DNA of 64,000 bases from Micromonospora nigra (GTDB lineage Bacteria > Actinomycetota > Actinomycetes > Mycobacteriales > Micromonosporaceae), in NCBI RefSeq assembly GCF_900091585.1, contig NZ_FMHT01000003.1, forward strand, positions 3,711,501 through 3,775,500, read 5' to 3'. The position numbers were made by a program, and so were the translations under genes. Under the pieces are notes generated by a model. The model saw only the letters and a list, made by a program, of their open reading frames with translations, had not been told where the DNA came from and did no database searches. Shown here piece after piece: positions 25,241-33,722 of this stretch; within the stretch, counting starts at the first letter, position 1; the number at the start of each line of letters is the position of its first letter.

Positions 25241-26503
25241 ATGGAGAGGGAGAGCACCCGAATGAGTGTCGACACGGCGAGCGGCGAGGACCTCCACGCC
25301 GCGATGGTCGATCAGCTCGTCGCTGATCACACGGAGAAAGGGCTGGTCATGCGGTCCGAGGTGGAGGCGGCGCTACGGTCCGTGCCACGCCATCTGTTCA
25401 CTCCGGATGCCGCGCTGGCGGAGGCGTACCGGGCCGACCAGGCCGTGGTGACCAAGCGGATCGGCGACGAGGCGGTCAGTTCGGTGTCGGCGCCGTGGCT
25501 CATCGCGGAGATGCTCGGTCAGGCCGCCGACGCTGTCGACGGCGGGTTGGCCGGCCGGCATGTCCTGGAGATCGGTTCCGGCGGGTACAACGCCGCTCTG
25601 CTGCGCGAGTTGGTCGGCCCGTCGGGCTCGGTCACGACCGTGGACATCGACCGTGAGGTGACCGACCGGGCCACCGCCTGCCTCATCGCGGCGGGTTACG
25701 ACGACGTGGTCGTGGTGTGCGCGGACGCCGAGCAACCGGTCAACCCGGGCCGTTCATACGACTTGATCATCGTCACGGTCGGCGCGTGGGACATTTCCCC
25801 GGCCTGGACCGCGCAGCTCGCCGAGAACGGAACGCTTGTCGTGCCGCTACGGACGTTCGGGATGACCCGCTCGTGGGCGATGCGCCGGACCGGCGACCGG
25901 CTGGTCAGCCACAGCCAGCGGTTGTGCGGGTTCGTGTCGATGCAGGGCGCCGGGGCGCACGAGGTGCGGTACGTCGACATCGCTGACGGGGTCCACCTGC
26001 GGCTGGACGAGGACCAGCAGGTCAACCGCCACGCCGTCGGTGAGCTGTTGGCGCAGGCACCCGCTCGGGCATGGGCCGGGGTGAGCCTTCCCCCTCGTAC
26101 CGTCCTGGCTGATCTCGACCTGTGGCTGGCGACCCGCATCACTGATGCGGGGCAGCGGTTCGTTGTTCTCACGGCTCAGCAGGAGGCCGTCGATGCGGGC
26201 GTCGTCGCCCCGGCGTGGCGCTTCGGCACACCGGCCGCCCTCGATGACGGCGCGTTCTGCTACCGCTCGACGCTGCGCTGGAACGACGACGACATGTTCG
26301 ACCTGAGTGCCTGTGCTCATGGGCCCGGCGCCGCGGCGGCGGCGGGTCGGATGGTCGGACAGATGCGCGCGTGGCTGTATGCGGGCAGCCCTTCGCCGGT
26401 GCTGCACGTTCTGCCCGCTGGTACTCCCGACGGCGACCTGCCGGCCGGGACGGTGCTGGACAAGCGGCACAGCCGCTTCGTCCTCACCTTCACCCCCGCA
26501 TAG
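25241..26503 (+). CDS. FxLD-system O-methyltransferase (PIMT-like)
   Basis: A 420-aa protein. The N-terminal half is a protein-L-isoaspartate methyltransferase-like domain: VPRHLFTPDAAL (48-59), GDEAVSSVSAPWLIAEML (76-93), VLEIGSGGYNAALLRELVG (108-126), TVDIDREV. The C-terminal half is an extension found in the FxLD subfamily. In related lanthipeptide systems PIMT-like enzymes methylate Asp in the modified peptide and promote aspartimide; the precursor next door has Asp-Gly pairs that would suit this. ATG 25241 has GGGAGG five bases before; ATG 25262 is an alternative with GGGAG. The precursor gene follows after 12 bp. Confidence 0.88.
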   Translation: MERESTRMSVDTASGEDLHAAMVDQLVADHTEKGLVMRSEVEAALRSVPRHLFTPDAALAEAYRADQAVVTKRIGDEAVSSVSAPWLIAEMLGQAADAVDGGLAGRHVLEIGSGGYNAALLRELVGPSGSVTTVDIDREVTDRATACLIAAGYDDVVVVCADAEQPVNPGRSYDLIIVTVGAWDISPAWTAQLAENGTLVVPLRTFGMTRSWAMRRTGDRLVSHSQRLCGFVSMQGAGAHEVRYVDIADGVHLRLDEDQQVNRHAVGELLAQAPARAWAGVSLPPRTVLADLDLWLATRITDAGQRFVVLTAQQEAVDAGVVAPAWRFGTPAALDDGAFCYRSTLRWNDDDMFDLSACAHGPGAAAAAGRMVGQMRAWLYAGSPSPVLHVLPAGTPDGDLPAGTVLDKRHSRFVLTFTPA

Positions 26504-26515
26504 AAGGGAACGTAC

Positions 26516-26671
26516 GTGAACGAAACCGAGGCCTCGGAGTTTGCCCTGGACGTCAGCCTGGTCGACGCCGGTCCGAGCGCGGGCGGCTACGCCACCGCCA
26601 CCGACGACGGGTGCGGCTCCGGCAACACCGGCTCCAACGCCTGCACCACGAAGTGCGACGGCGGCAACTGA
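26516..26671 (+). CDS. FxLD-family lanthipeptide precursor
   Basis: A 51-aa peptide. The leader contains the eponymous FALD (F9-D12) within EASEFALDVSLVDA; the core is rich in Gly, Ser, Thr and Cys: YATATDDGCGSGNTGSNA (25-42) and CTTKCDGGN (43-51). Cys33, Cys43 and Cys47 can form three (methyl)lanthionines with dehydrated T27/T29, S35/T38/S40 or T44/T45. Asp31-Gly32 and Asp48-Gly49 are possible aspartimide sites. The GTG start is preceded by AGGGA. It lies between the FxLD methyltransferase and the dehydratase, as expected for a class I lanthipeptide. Confidence 0.9.
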   Translation: MNETEASEFALDVSLVDAGPSAGGYATATDDGCGSGNTGSNACTTKCDGGN

Positions 26672-26740
26672 CCCCTTCCGTTCCTCTCCCGATCGGGCCC
26701 GGCGTCGAGCGCGCCGGGCCCGTCGATTCGGTGGTGCCTC

Positions 26741-29488
26741 ATGGTTCCCGCAGCTGGTGCGGCGCTGATCAGAATCGCCGCCTACCCCAAGTGCCTCGTT
26801 CTGTCTCCCTGGCCCGACATCGCCGGTGGTCATCCGGATCAGTGGCGCGAGTGGCTGGACACGACGTGGACGCTGCCCGGGTTCGCGGCAGCCGTCACCG
26901 GCGCGGCGCCGCAGCTGGCCGATCAGATCCAACGCACGCTGGGCGGGGAGCCGGTGCCTCCGCAGCGACTGCGCCGCCTGGTGCAGTCAACGGTCCGGTA
27001 CCTGCTGCGCTGGACCACCCGTGCGACCCCGTTCGGCACGTTCGCCGGCGTGGCCCCGGTCCAGTTCGGCGCTCGCGCGGCGGTCCGCCTGGGCGAGGCA
27101 CATCACGCGGTCTCCCGCCCCGACGGCCAGTTCATCGCCGAGCACACCGCGCGGGCCGAACAGGACCTGGCCACCCTGCGCAACGTCGCGGTGGTGACGA
27201 ACTCGTTGGGATACCGGCGCGGCGACAGGTGGGTTCTGCCCTGTGCCCATGCCAGCGACGATCGGCGGTGGGACGTCGAGATCCGCCTGACCGTCCCGAT
27301 CCGGGCGGCGATCCAGGGGGCGCGGTCCCCGGTCAGGTTCGCCGACCTCGCTGCGACGGTCGCCGGACCCGCCAGCATCGCCGACGCCGAGCGTCTGCTG
27401 GCCGAACTGGTCCACACCGGGGTGCTGCTGTCGGCACTACGCCCACCCATGACCGCCACCGACCCAGCCGCTCACGTCACCCGCCATTACGCCATCCCGG
27501 AGCCGGGTAGCCGGATCGCCGTCGATCTACGCGCCGACATCGCGGTGACCCTGCCCCCACCGGTGCTGCACGAGGCGGAGCGGGCCGCGTCCACGCTCCT
27601 GGCGGTCGCGCCACTCCCCACGCCCGGATGGGCCGAGTACCACAACGCGTTCATCGAGCGGTGGGGTCCAGGAGCGGCTGTTCCCATCCGTGAGGTGCTG
27701 AACGTGCTGGGGTTCCCGGCCGGCTACCGGGGATCCGCTCGCCGCGCCCCCGCGCTGTTCACCGCCCGCGACCGGCTGCTCGGACAGCTCGCGCAGCAGG
27801 CCGCACTCGACGGCTGCGCCGAGGTGGTGCTCGACGACGCGCTGATCGACCGGCTGCGCGGGAATGACGACCGGCCGCCGATCCCGCACACCGAACTTCG
27901 GTTCACCCTCGCCGCCGACACCCTCCATGATCTGGACCGCGGCGCGTTCACCCTGACGGTACTCAGCGGGTCCCGCCACGCCGGGGTCGCCGCAGCCCGG
28001 TTTCTGCACCTGCTCACCCCCGCCGAACTCGCCGGATTCCAACAGGTCTACCGGCATCTGCCGACCGCCCTGCCCGGCGCGGCCACGGTGCAGCTGTCCG
28101 GACCCCCACTGGACGCCCGCCTCACCGCAGTAGCCCGGACGCCCGAACTGCTGCCCGTCCTTCCTCTCGGCGACTTCCACCCGGCACCGCCGTACACGAT
28201 CGAGGATCTGGCGGTGACCGGCGACGGACGCCGGTTGTGGCTGGTATCGGCGGCCACCGGTCAGCCCGTCGAACCGCTGCTGTTCAACAGCGTGCTGCTG
28301 CCCACGCTGCAGCAGCCGCTGATGCGGTTCCTGGCCGAGATCTGGACCGCGTGGACGGCACCGTGCAGCCGGTTCGACTGGGGACATGCCAGCGGCCTGC
28401 CGTTCCTACCCCGCCTACGGCGCGGACGCACCATCGTGCACCCCGCCCGCTGGATCATCGACCACGCTGCCCTTCCCGCTCCGGGCACCACATGGCCGCA
28501 GTGGCGTGACGCCTGGCAGCGACACCGCCACCAGCGGCACATCCCGCAGGAGGTCCTGGTCGGCGACGACGACATACGGCTACGCCTTGACCTGGACGAC
28601 CACGCCCACCTGGCGGTCCTACGCGACCACCTCGACCGGCATCCCCGCACCGTGGTCACCGAGGCTCCAGGGCCAGCGGGCTGGATCGACGACCGCCCCG
28701 CCGAACTCCTGCTCACCCTCACCCAACCCGCGCCGGCCGCCCCACCAGCCCGAACCGCCCGGACCGTCACCCCTGTTCAGCACTGGCCTGGGCAGTCAGG
28801 GTGGCTGGAGGCACACCTGCACGGTCGGTGCGACGACATCCTGGCCGAGCTCGCCGGGTGCCCCGCCGGCCACCTCCCAGCCGGCTGGTGGTTCCTGCGG
28901 TATCCCCACCCCGAGCCGCACCTGCGGCTACGCATCCCGCTTCCGGACACCGAAGGGTTCGCCGACACCGCCCGTCATCTCGCCGGCTGGGTGCAGCACC
29001 TGCACGATGACACCCTCCTACACGACTACAGCCTGCACCCCTACCGCCCCGAGACCCGCCACGGTGCCGCAGCGACCCTCGCCGCCGCCGAACGGGTGTT
29101 CGCCGCCGACTCACGTGCCGCCCTGCACCGGCTCACCGGAGACCGACAAGCCGCCACCGCCGCCGGGATGATCGCCATCGCCGAAGGCTTCACCGGCGAC
29201 GGACCGCGCTGGCTCGCCACTCACGTCCCCCACCGGTCCGGGCCCCGCCTCGACCCCACTCAGCTCGAACATGCCCGGCGCCCGGTGCATGACGAGCGAC
29301 TCGCGGCAGCGCTGGCCGCTTACCGGTCGTTGGTCGTCGTTGACGGACTCGATCCTGACGAGGTGCTGGGTGACCTGCTGCACCTGCACCACGCCCGCAT
29401 GATCGGCGTCGACCCCGCCTCCGAACGGCACTGCCTGCGGCTGGCCAGAGCCGTCGCCCGCACCATCCTCGCCGGGCGTAAGCAGTGA
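26741..29488 (+). CDS. lanB: class I lanthipeptide dehydratase (LanB)
   Basis: A 915-aa full-length LanB. The N-terminal glutamylation domain shows the usual RWTTRATPFGTFAGVAPV and VTNSLGYRRGDRWVLP, and later FNSVLLPTLQQPLMRFLAEI and PFLPRLRRGRTIVHPARW. The C-terminal SpaB_C elimination domain starts near 683 (WLEAHLHGRCDDILAE) with WWFLRYPHPEPHLRLRI, DYSLHPYRPETRHG and YRSLVVVDGLDPDE. Such enzymes use glutamyl-tRNA to dehydrate Ser/Thr in the precursor. It follows the precursor by 69 bp and overlaps LanC by four bases (GTGA). ATG 26741 is the only good start but has a weak RBS. Confidence 0.93.
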   Translation: MVPAAGAALIRIAAYPKCLVLSPWPDIAGGHPDQWREWLDTTWTLPGFAAAVTGAAPQLADQIQRTLGGEPVPPQRLRRLVQSTVRYLLRWTTRATPFGTFAGVAPVQFGARAAVRLGEAHHAVSRPDGQFIAEHTARAEQDLATLRNVAVVTNSLGYRRGDRWVLPCAHASDDRRWDVEIRLTVPIRAAIQGARSPVRFADLAATVAGPASIADAERLLAELVHTGVLLSALRPPMTATDPAAHVTRHYAIPEPGSRIAVDLRADIAVTLPPPVLHEAERAASTLLAVAPLPTPGWAEYHNAFIERWGPGAAVPIREVLNVLGFPAGYRGSARRAPALFTARDRLLGQLAQQAALDGCAEVVLDDALIDRLRGNDDRPPIPHTELRFTLAADTLHDLDRGAFTLTVLSGSRHAGVAAARFLHLLTPAELAGFQQVYRHLPTALPGAATVQLSGPPLDARLTAVARTPELLPVLPLGDFHPAPPYTIEDLAVTGDGRRLWLVSAATGQPVEPLLFNSVLLPTLQQPLMRFLAEIWTAWTAPCSRFDWGHASGLPFLPRLRRGRTIVHPARWIIDHAALPAPGTTWPQWRDAWQRHRHQRHIPQEVLVGDDDIRLRLDLDDHAHLAVLRDHLDRHPRTVVTEAPGPAGWIDDRPAELLLTLTQPAPAAPPARTARTVTPVQHWPGQSGWLEAHLHGRCDDILAELAGCPAGHLPAGWWFLRYPHPEPHLRLRIPLPDTEGFADTARHLAGWVQHLHDDTLLHDYSLHPYRPETRHGAAATLAAAERVFAADSRAALHRLTGDRQAATAAGMIAIAEGFTGDGPRWLATHVPHRSGPRLDPTQLEHARRPVHDERLAAALAAYRSLVVVDGLDPDEVLGDLLHLHHARMIGVDPASERHCLRLARAVARTILAGRKQ

Positions 29489-30555
29489 CCGCAGGGCAGT
29501 CCCTCGCCGACGGCGCGGCGGGCATCGCCCTGCTGCACTTGGAAACCGGCAACCGGCCCGCAGCGTACGAGGCACTGCGCCAGGCCACCGCCGGTGGCGT
29601 GAGCATCGCCGAGGGGGCCAGCCTCTTCTACGGTGCCCCCGCGCTCGCCTTCGTCCTCGCCACCACCGACCACCCGGGGCTCGCCCAGGCACGAGCGGCC
29701 ACCGCCGACGGCACCGCCACGGTCACCCGCCGAGGGCTCGACGCCGCCCACCGCCGCATCGACCGACACCAGCAGCCGCATTACGCCGAGTACGACCTCA
29801 TCTGCGGACTGACCGGGCTTGGCGTCGTCCTACGCCGGCTCGGCGATCACGACCTGCTCCGCCAGGTCCTGGAATACCTCGTCCGGCTCACCGAACCACG
29901 GGGCGAACTACCCGGCTGGTGGTGCTGGAACGGGCCCGAACGCCGCCAGCCACCGCCCCCCGGCGGTCACGCGAATTTCGGCATGGCCCACGGCGTCACC
30001 GGCCCACTGGCACTGCTCGCCCTCACCCTCCGCGATGGCATCACCGTCGCCGGACACACCACAGCGATCACCCGCATCAGCCGATGGCTGGACACCTGGC
30101 AGCAGCACACCGACGGCACGATCTGGTGGCCGCAAACCATCACCCTCACCGACCTACATTGCGCAACACCGGCCCAACAAACCCCGCTCCGGCCGTCCTG
30201 GTGCTACGGCACCCCCGGCATCGCCCGCGCCCAGCAACTCGCCGCACAAGCCCTGCGCGACACCACCCGTCAGCACCTCGCCGAGACCGCATTCACCACC
30301 TGCGTCACCGACCCCGAACAGACTCGGCGGCTCACCGACCGAGGCCTGTGTCACGGCACGGCCGGACTGCTGGCCACCGCCCGCCGCATCGCTGCCGATG
30401 CCCTCACCCCCATACCCCTCGATCTCGTCAACGATCTCCACCGGCAGGCCACCCCCACCACCAACGAGGCCGACGGACTCCTCGACGGGAAGGCAGGAGC
30501 CGACCTCGTCACCACCGCCACCACCGCCTGGGATGCCTGTCTCCTCCTCACCTGA
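29485..30555 (+). CDS. lanC: lanthionine cyclase (LanC)
   Basis: A 356-aa LanC-like cyclase. Zinc ligands are visible at Cys240 (PSWCYGTPGIA), Cys289 and His290 (GLCHGTAGLL). The catalytic-site His169 is in FGMAHGVTGPLALL and the GWWCWNG block precedes it. These proteins fold as an alpha/alpha toroid and join cysteine thiols to dehydro residues. The GTG start overlaps the LanB stop, so translation is coupled. It is slightly shorter than Nisin-type LanC (about 415 aa), as usual in actinomycetes. Confidence 0.93.
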   Translation: MTAGQSLADGAAGIALLHLETGNRPAAYEALRQATAGGVSIAEGASLFYGAPALAFVLATTDHPGLAQARAATADGTATVTRRGLDAAHRRIDRHQQPHYAEYDLICGLTGLGVVLRRLGDHDLLRQVLEYLVRLTEPRGELPGWWCWNGPERRQPPPPGGHANFGMAHGVTGPLALLALTLRDGITVAGHTTAITRISRWLDTWQQHTDGTIWWPQTITLTDLHCATPAQQTPLRPSWCYGTPGIARAQQLAAQALRDTTRQHLAETAFTTCVTDPEQTRRLTDRGLCHGTAGLLATARRIAADALTPIPLDLVNDLHRQATPTTNEADGLLDGKAGADLVTTATTAWDACLLLT

Positions 30556-30568
30556 CGAAAGAGTCACT

Positions 30569-31342
30569 GTGGACCACACCCCCTGGCACCAGGTCAACAT
30601 CACCTACCCCGGCCAGACCGCCTGGGAGCGCGAGCAACAGGCACTCGGCCACCTCAGCCGAGTGCTTCCCGCCGCCGAGAACGCCGGCCTGATCACCTCT
30701 TGGTGGTTCATCCGCAAAGGCGCCTGGCGCATCCGCTACCTACCCACCAACAGCCCAGACAGCGGAGACCAGGCCCGCCGGCTACTCACCGAAGGAGTCA
30801 CCTGGACCGGCGACATCTACGAACCCGAAACCCACGCGTTCGGCGGCCACGACGCCATGACCACCGCGCACTCGCTGTTCCACCACGACAGCCGCCACCT
30901 CCTCACCTACCTCTACCAGCACCCCACCACCCGGCGCGAAAACTCCCTGATCTTGTGCACTGCGCTGATGCGCGCAGCAGTACTGGACCTCAACGAACAA
31001 GGCGACGTATGGGCACAAGTCGCCGAGCACCGCGCAGCACACCTCAACCAGGCACCCCCAACCGATGCCCGCACGTGGGAGCGGTTCACCGGAGACGTTC
31101 GGAGCCTGCTGCTCGGCGTGCCTCACACCAGCGGCGCCTGGCACACCGCATTCGAGAACGCCGGCGCAGCCCTACACCGCCAACGAAAAACGGGCACCCT
31201 CACCCGTGGCATCCGGGCAGTGATCGCACTGCACGTGATCTTCCACTGGAACAGGCTCGGCCTACCCGCCACCACCCAGGCCACCATCGCCCAAGCGGCC
31301 CAGCACGCCATCTTCGGCCTGCCTGGCTCCTCACGGACCTGA
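30569..31342 (+). CDS. stand-alone SpaB_C/thiopeptide-type biosynthesis protein
   Basis: A 257-aa protein of the thiopeptide-type bacteriocin biosynthesis family: WHQVNITYPGQTAWEREQQA at the N-terminus, then ITSWWFIRKGAWRIRYLPTN, GDIYEPETHAFGGHDAM and a C-terminal helical part (FHWNRLGLPATTQATIAQAA). This is the elimination-type domain that in split LanB systems removes glutamate, and that in thiopeptide and related pathways can act in cycloaddition or tRNA-dependent steps. The neighbouring LanB already has its own SpaB_C, so the second copy may act on a different residue or step. The start is GTG 30569 with a weak GAAAGAG, 13 bp after lanC. Confidence 0.85.
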   Translation: MDHTPWHQVNITYPGQTAWEREQQALGHLSRVLPAAENAGLITSWWFIRKGAWRIRYLPTNSPDSGDQARRLLTEGVTWTGDIYEPETHAFGGHDAMTTAHSLFHHDSRHLLTYLYQHPTTRRENSLILCTALMRAAVLDLNEQGDVWAQVAEHRAAHLNQAPPTDARTWERFTGDVRSLLLGVPHTSGAWHTAFENAGAALHRQRKTGTLTRGIRAVIALHVIFHWNRLGLPATTQATIAQAAQHAIFGLPGSSRT

Positions 31343-31521
31343 TGATCATCGAGTCCCGGCGTGCCAGCACGGCCGGACTCCTGCGCGTGCACACCAGCGA
31401 CCACATCCAGCACATCAAGACCCAGAGCGACCTGCGTGGGGGAGGCGACGCCGGAGATGGCCTTTCCCCGGTTGGTCCCGGCAGCTACGACATCGCCCGC
31501 CGCGCCGCGCGGGCGGCCTGA
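31342..31521 (+). CDS. 59-aa ORF coupled to the lanthipeptide operon
   Basis: A short frame starting at ATG that overlaps the previous stop (TGATG). It reads MIIESRRASTAGLLRVHTSD, then IQHIKTQSDLRGGGDAG and ends IARRAARAA. No family is recognised. A second open frame without a start (31518 to about 31733, LIELVTAVDNGTSPTG) directly follows in another frame, so this may be the front of a longer gene broken by an indel. Overlap supports translation; function unknown. Confidence 0.4.
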   Translation: MIIESRRASTAGLLRVHTSDHIQHIKTQSDLRGGGDAGDGLSPVGPGSYDIARRAARAA

Positions 31522-31719
31522 TCGAACTCGTCACGGCCGTAGACAACGGGACATCACCAACGGGTAGGCGCTCGACATCCGGCCCGGCCACCCCGTCGGA
31601 ATTTGGCACCAGCAGATCACCGCCCCAACTGGTCGCCCGCCTGGTCGGCCGACGGGACACGGTCAGCGCTGTCGACGAGGACACCAGCTGCCTCCTGCCG
31701 GCTGTGGGTGTTTCAACCG

Positions 31720-32217
31720 TCAGTAGTCGCTGAAGTGGTTTACCCAGTCGGGTAACTGTTCGGGCGGAAGGAAGGCCTGGAGGTCCCCGACAGTCTGGGT
31801 TGCCGTGCCGCGCACCTCGTACGGGCTCCCGGCGCTGATGGGGGTGCGGTCGGTGAGCAGGCCGTGGAGCAGTTCCACGGTGGTGGCATCGACTCGGCCG
31901 TGGAGGCGGGCGGTGTGCATCAGGGCAAGCAGGCTCTGCCTGCGGGTCTCCGGGTTGGGTGAGCGCAGCCCTCGGGCGACCCTGGGTAGGACCGCGTCCG
32001 TGTCGGGGTGGTTGTAAACCAGGGCGATCAGCGCGACCCCGACGTGTTCCTCTGCACGGTCGAAGGCCGCGTCGACATCCCCGGGTTCCCGGCAGTGGTT
32101 GAGGTTGCCGCCCCGCTCCCAGTCGAGGTCGACGGACTCGACGTCGTCGTCTTCCGGGGCGCCTGCTGCCGCATGGATCACGTGTCGAGTATCAGCTGGC
32201 CGGTACGTCACCGCCAA
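31720..32217 (-). CDS. hypothetical protein, helical-repeat-like
   Basis: A 165-aa acidic protein. The N-terminus is acidic (APEDDDVESVDLDWE); the middle is helical with HEAT-like spacing (EEHVGVALIALVYNHP, LPRVARGLRSPNPETRRQSL, LALMHTARLHG); the end reads QAFLPPEQLPDWVNHFSDY. Not assigned to a family. Acidic, small and next to another small gene, it could be an immunity protein, but that is speculation. The start is uncertain: TTG 32217, or GTG 32211 or 32181. No strong RBS. Confidence 0.6.
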   Translation of the reverse strand: MAVTYRPADTRHVIHAAAGAPEDDDVESVDLDWERGGNLNHCREPGDVDAAFDRAEEHVGVALIALVYNHPDTDAVLPRVARGLRSPNPETRRQSLLALMHTARLHGRVDATTVELLHGLLTDRTPISAGSPYEVRGTATQTVGDLQAFLPPEQLPDWVNHFSDY

Positions 32218-32229
32218 GCAGTACGTGGA

Positions 32230-32616
32230 TCAGGGGTTGAGGTCGGCCCACTGCGCCTGCGTCAACAGGTCCCCATGCTCCAGCCGGTGGGCGATCTTGG
32301 TCTTCGTGGCCGCGTCCAGTGTCTCGGGTAGATCCTCGAACGAGGCGGGCAGGACATCCAGCAGGGAGAAGATCTGCTGGCCGTCTTGCACCGTCAACAA
32401 CAGCATGCACCGCCAGTGTGGCGAGAACTCGGGCCGGTGCCCCGCCCGGTGGACCAGCACCGGCCGCAGGTAGTGCACCGCTGCTGGATCGGCGAACTCC
32501 GCCAGCCATCCTGCCCCGTGATTGCGGTTCAGTCCGCATTCGATCGCCTCGGTGTCGAGCCCGATCAACTCCGACGTGTCGACTGCCTTGACAGTACGGG
32601 GAACACCTGAGCTCAC
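32230..32616 (-). CDS. hypothetical protein (128 aa)
   Basis: Reads from GTG 32616: KAVDTSELIGLDTEAIECGL, NHGAGWLAEFADPAAVHYLR, PEFSPHWRCMLLLTV, IFSLLDVLPASFEDLPETLD, ending TQAQWADLNP. No family recognised. A longer frame to 32937 is possible, but the extra N-terminus is Arg/Pro-rich and looks non-coding. It is 12 bp upstream of the next minus-strand gene, so the pair is probably one transcript. Confidence 0.6.
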   Translation of the reverse strand: MSSGVPRTVKAVDTSELIGLDTEAIECGLNRNHGAGWLAEFADPAAVHYLRPVLVHRAGHRPEFSPHWRCMLLLTVQDGQQIFSLLDVLPASFEDLPETLDAATKTKIAHRLEHGDLLTQAQWADLNP

Positions 32617-33094
32617 GGCGCGAGTTTCCCATGCGAAACGAGCGCCCCAACACGCCGATCCCCGCCCGCCCGGCAACCGGCGAGGAAAGGTCAGCATCAA
32701 CCCGCGCCCAGGACCAGCCGGAGATCCCGGGCGATGGCACGACCGCTCCGCCGAACGCCGGCACACGCCGACCTCGTGCCTGAGCCAGCGCTCGAACTCC
32801 GCGGACGGTTGCCGCCAAGCCCCGTTTCTGCCGGCTGGCGGCTCCCGTGCCAGGGAGCGGGCGGCACAACATGATCTTGCATGATGTGCGCGGTGTGTGC
32901 TCTCCAGCAGATGCCAACCCGGGTCAACCGGTGCCAACGCGGGTCACCGCGGCCGACCGCCGGTCGCAAACCGGGGTACGTGTGCTCGAGCTGTGGTCTG
33001 GGCTGGGCAAACAGGGGTCCGGCGAACATGGGTGAACGTGGGCCACTCCCTGCCACCCCAGGTGAACCCGCAGGTCGCTAGACTAGGCCCTCGC
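32617..33094. other. gene-poor stretch before the tRNA
   Basis: Only short, unsupported frames. GGTGAACCCG-type and CCGGGGT-type segments recur but with no clear structure. It should hold the tRNA promoter and that of the minus-strand pair; neither is obvious. Confidence 0.4.
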
Positions 33095-33170
33095 GCCCTC
33101 GTAGCTCAGGGGATAGAGCATCGGTTTCCTAAACCGTGTGTCGCAGGTTCGAATCCTGCCGGGGGCACCA
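33095..33170 (+). tRNA. tRNA-Arg (anticodon CCT)
   Basis: 76 nt with encoded CCA. Acceptor GCCCTCG pairs with CGGGGGC (one T-G pair); D-loop AGCTCAGGGGATAGAGC; anticodon loop TTCCTAA giving CCT; T-arm GCAGGTTCGAATCCTGC. Position 27/43 is a T-T mismatch. The 3' end of tRNA-Arg genes is a common attB for actinomycete integrative elements, and element-type genes start 280 bp downstream. Confidence 0.95.
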
Positions 33171-33452
33171 GTTCAAGGCGCTGAACAGCAAGAACTTTGA
33201 CAAGGTATAGATGTCCAGCTATGAAGTTTTGAGTCACCCCCCGAGAACCCCCCAGTAACGCAGGCGGTCGACCAGGTTCGGCAGTCTAGGCGGACCGCGA
33301 CATGGGCCAGCGTGAGCGACGGCTGACATGGCGGTTGCTGGCGGGTTGGCCGCTTTTCCCACACCTTGATCTTGGTCCCACTCACCCCGCGCGAAACTCC
33401 GGGAACGTGTCGTACGCCCGCCGTAACATTGGCGCGGACATCGGAGGTCAAG

Positions 33453-33722
33453 GTGCCACGAAAGATCACCCCTGCGCAGTACAAGCGTATGGTCGACGAC
33501 GAGAACCGCAGGCGGAAGAAGGTCGTCGATGACTACAACCGCCAGGTTCGGGCGTACAACCGTGAGGTGCAGCGGGTCGTCGACAAGCACAACCGCGAGG
33601 TGCGCGCGTACAACGCGCGGGTGCGTTCCAACCGGCAGCGACTCGCGACCGAGATCGCGCGGCTCAACCGTCAGCGGTCGGCGACCCGCTACGTCACGGT
33701 GCAGACCTCCACCATCGCGCTG
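33453..33722 (+). pseudogene. coiled-coil protein, N-terminal fragment
   Basis: Starts at GTG with GGAGG five bases upstream and encodes VPRKITPAQYKRMVDDENRR followed by repeating charged, helical segments (DDYNRQVRAYNREVQRVVDK, HNREVRAYNARVRSNRQRLA). It then reads SATRYVTVQTSTIALH and passes into sequence that belongs, in another frame, to a replication-relaxation gene. The frame formally continues to 34025 but that part is out-of-frame reading. This coiled-coil type is found in actinomycete mobile elements, normally longer. Function unknown. Confidence 0.65.

Noticed and set aside
32230..32937. A longer 235-codon reading of the hypothetical gene
   Set aside because: The N-terminal 107 codons are Arg/Pro/Cys-rich without conservation signals; GTG 32616 fits better.
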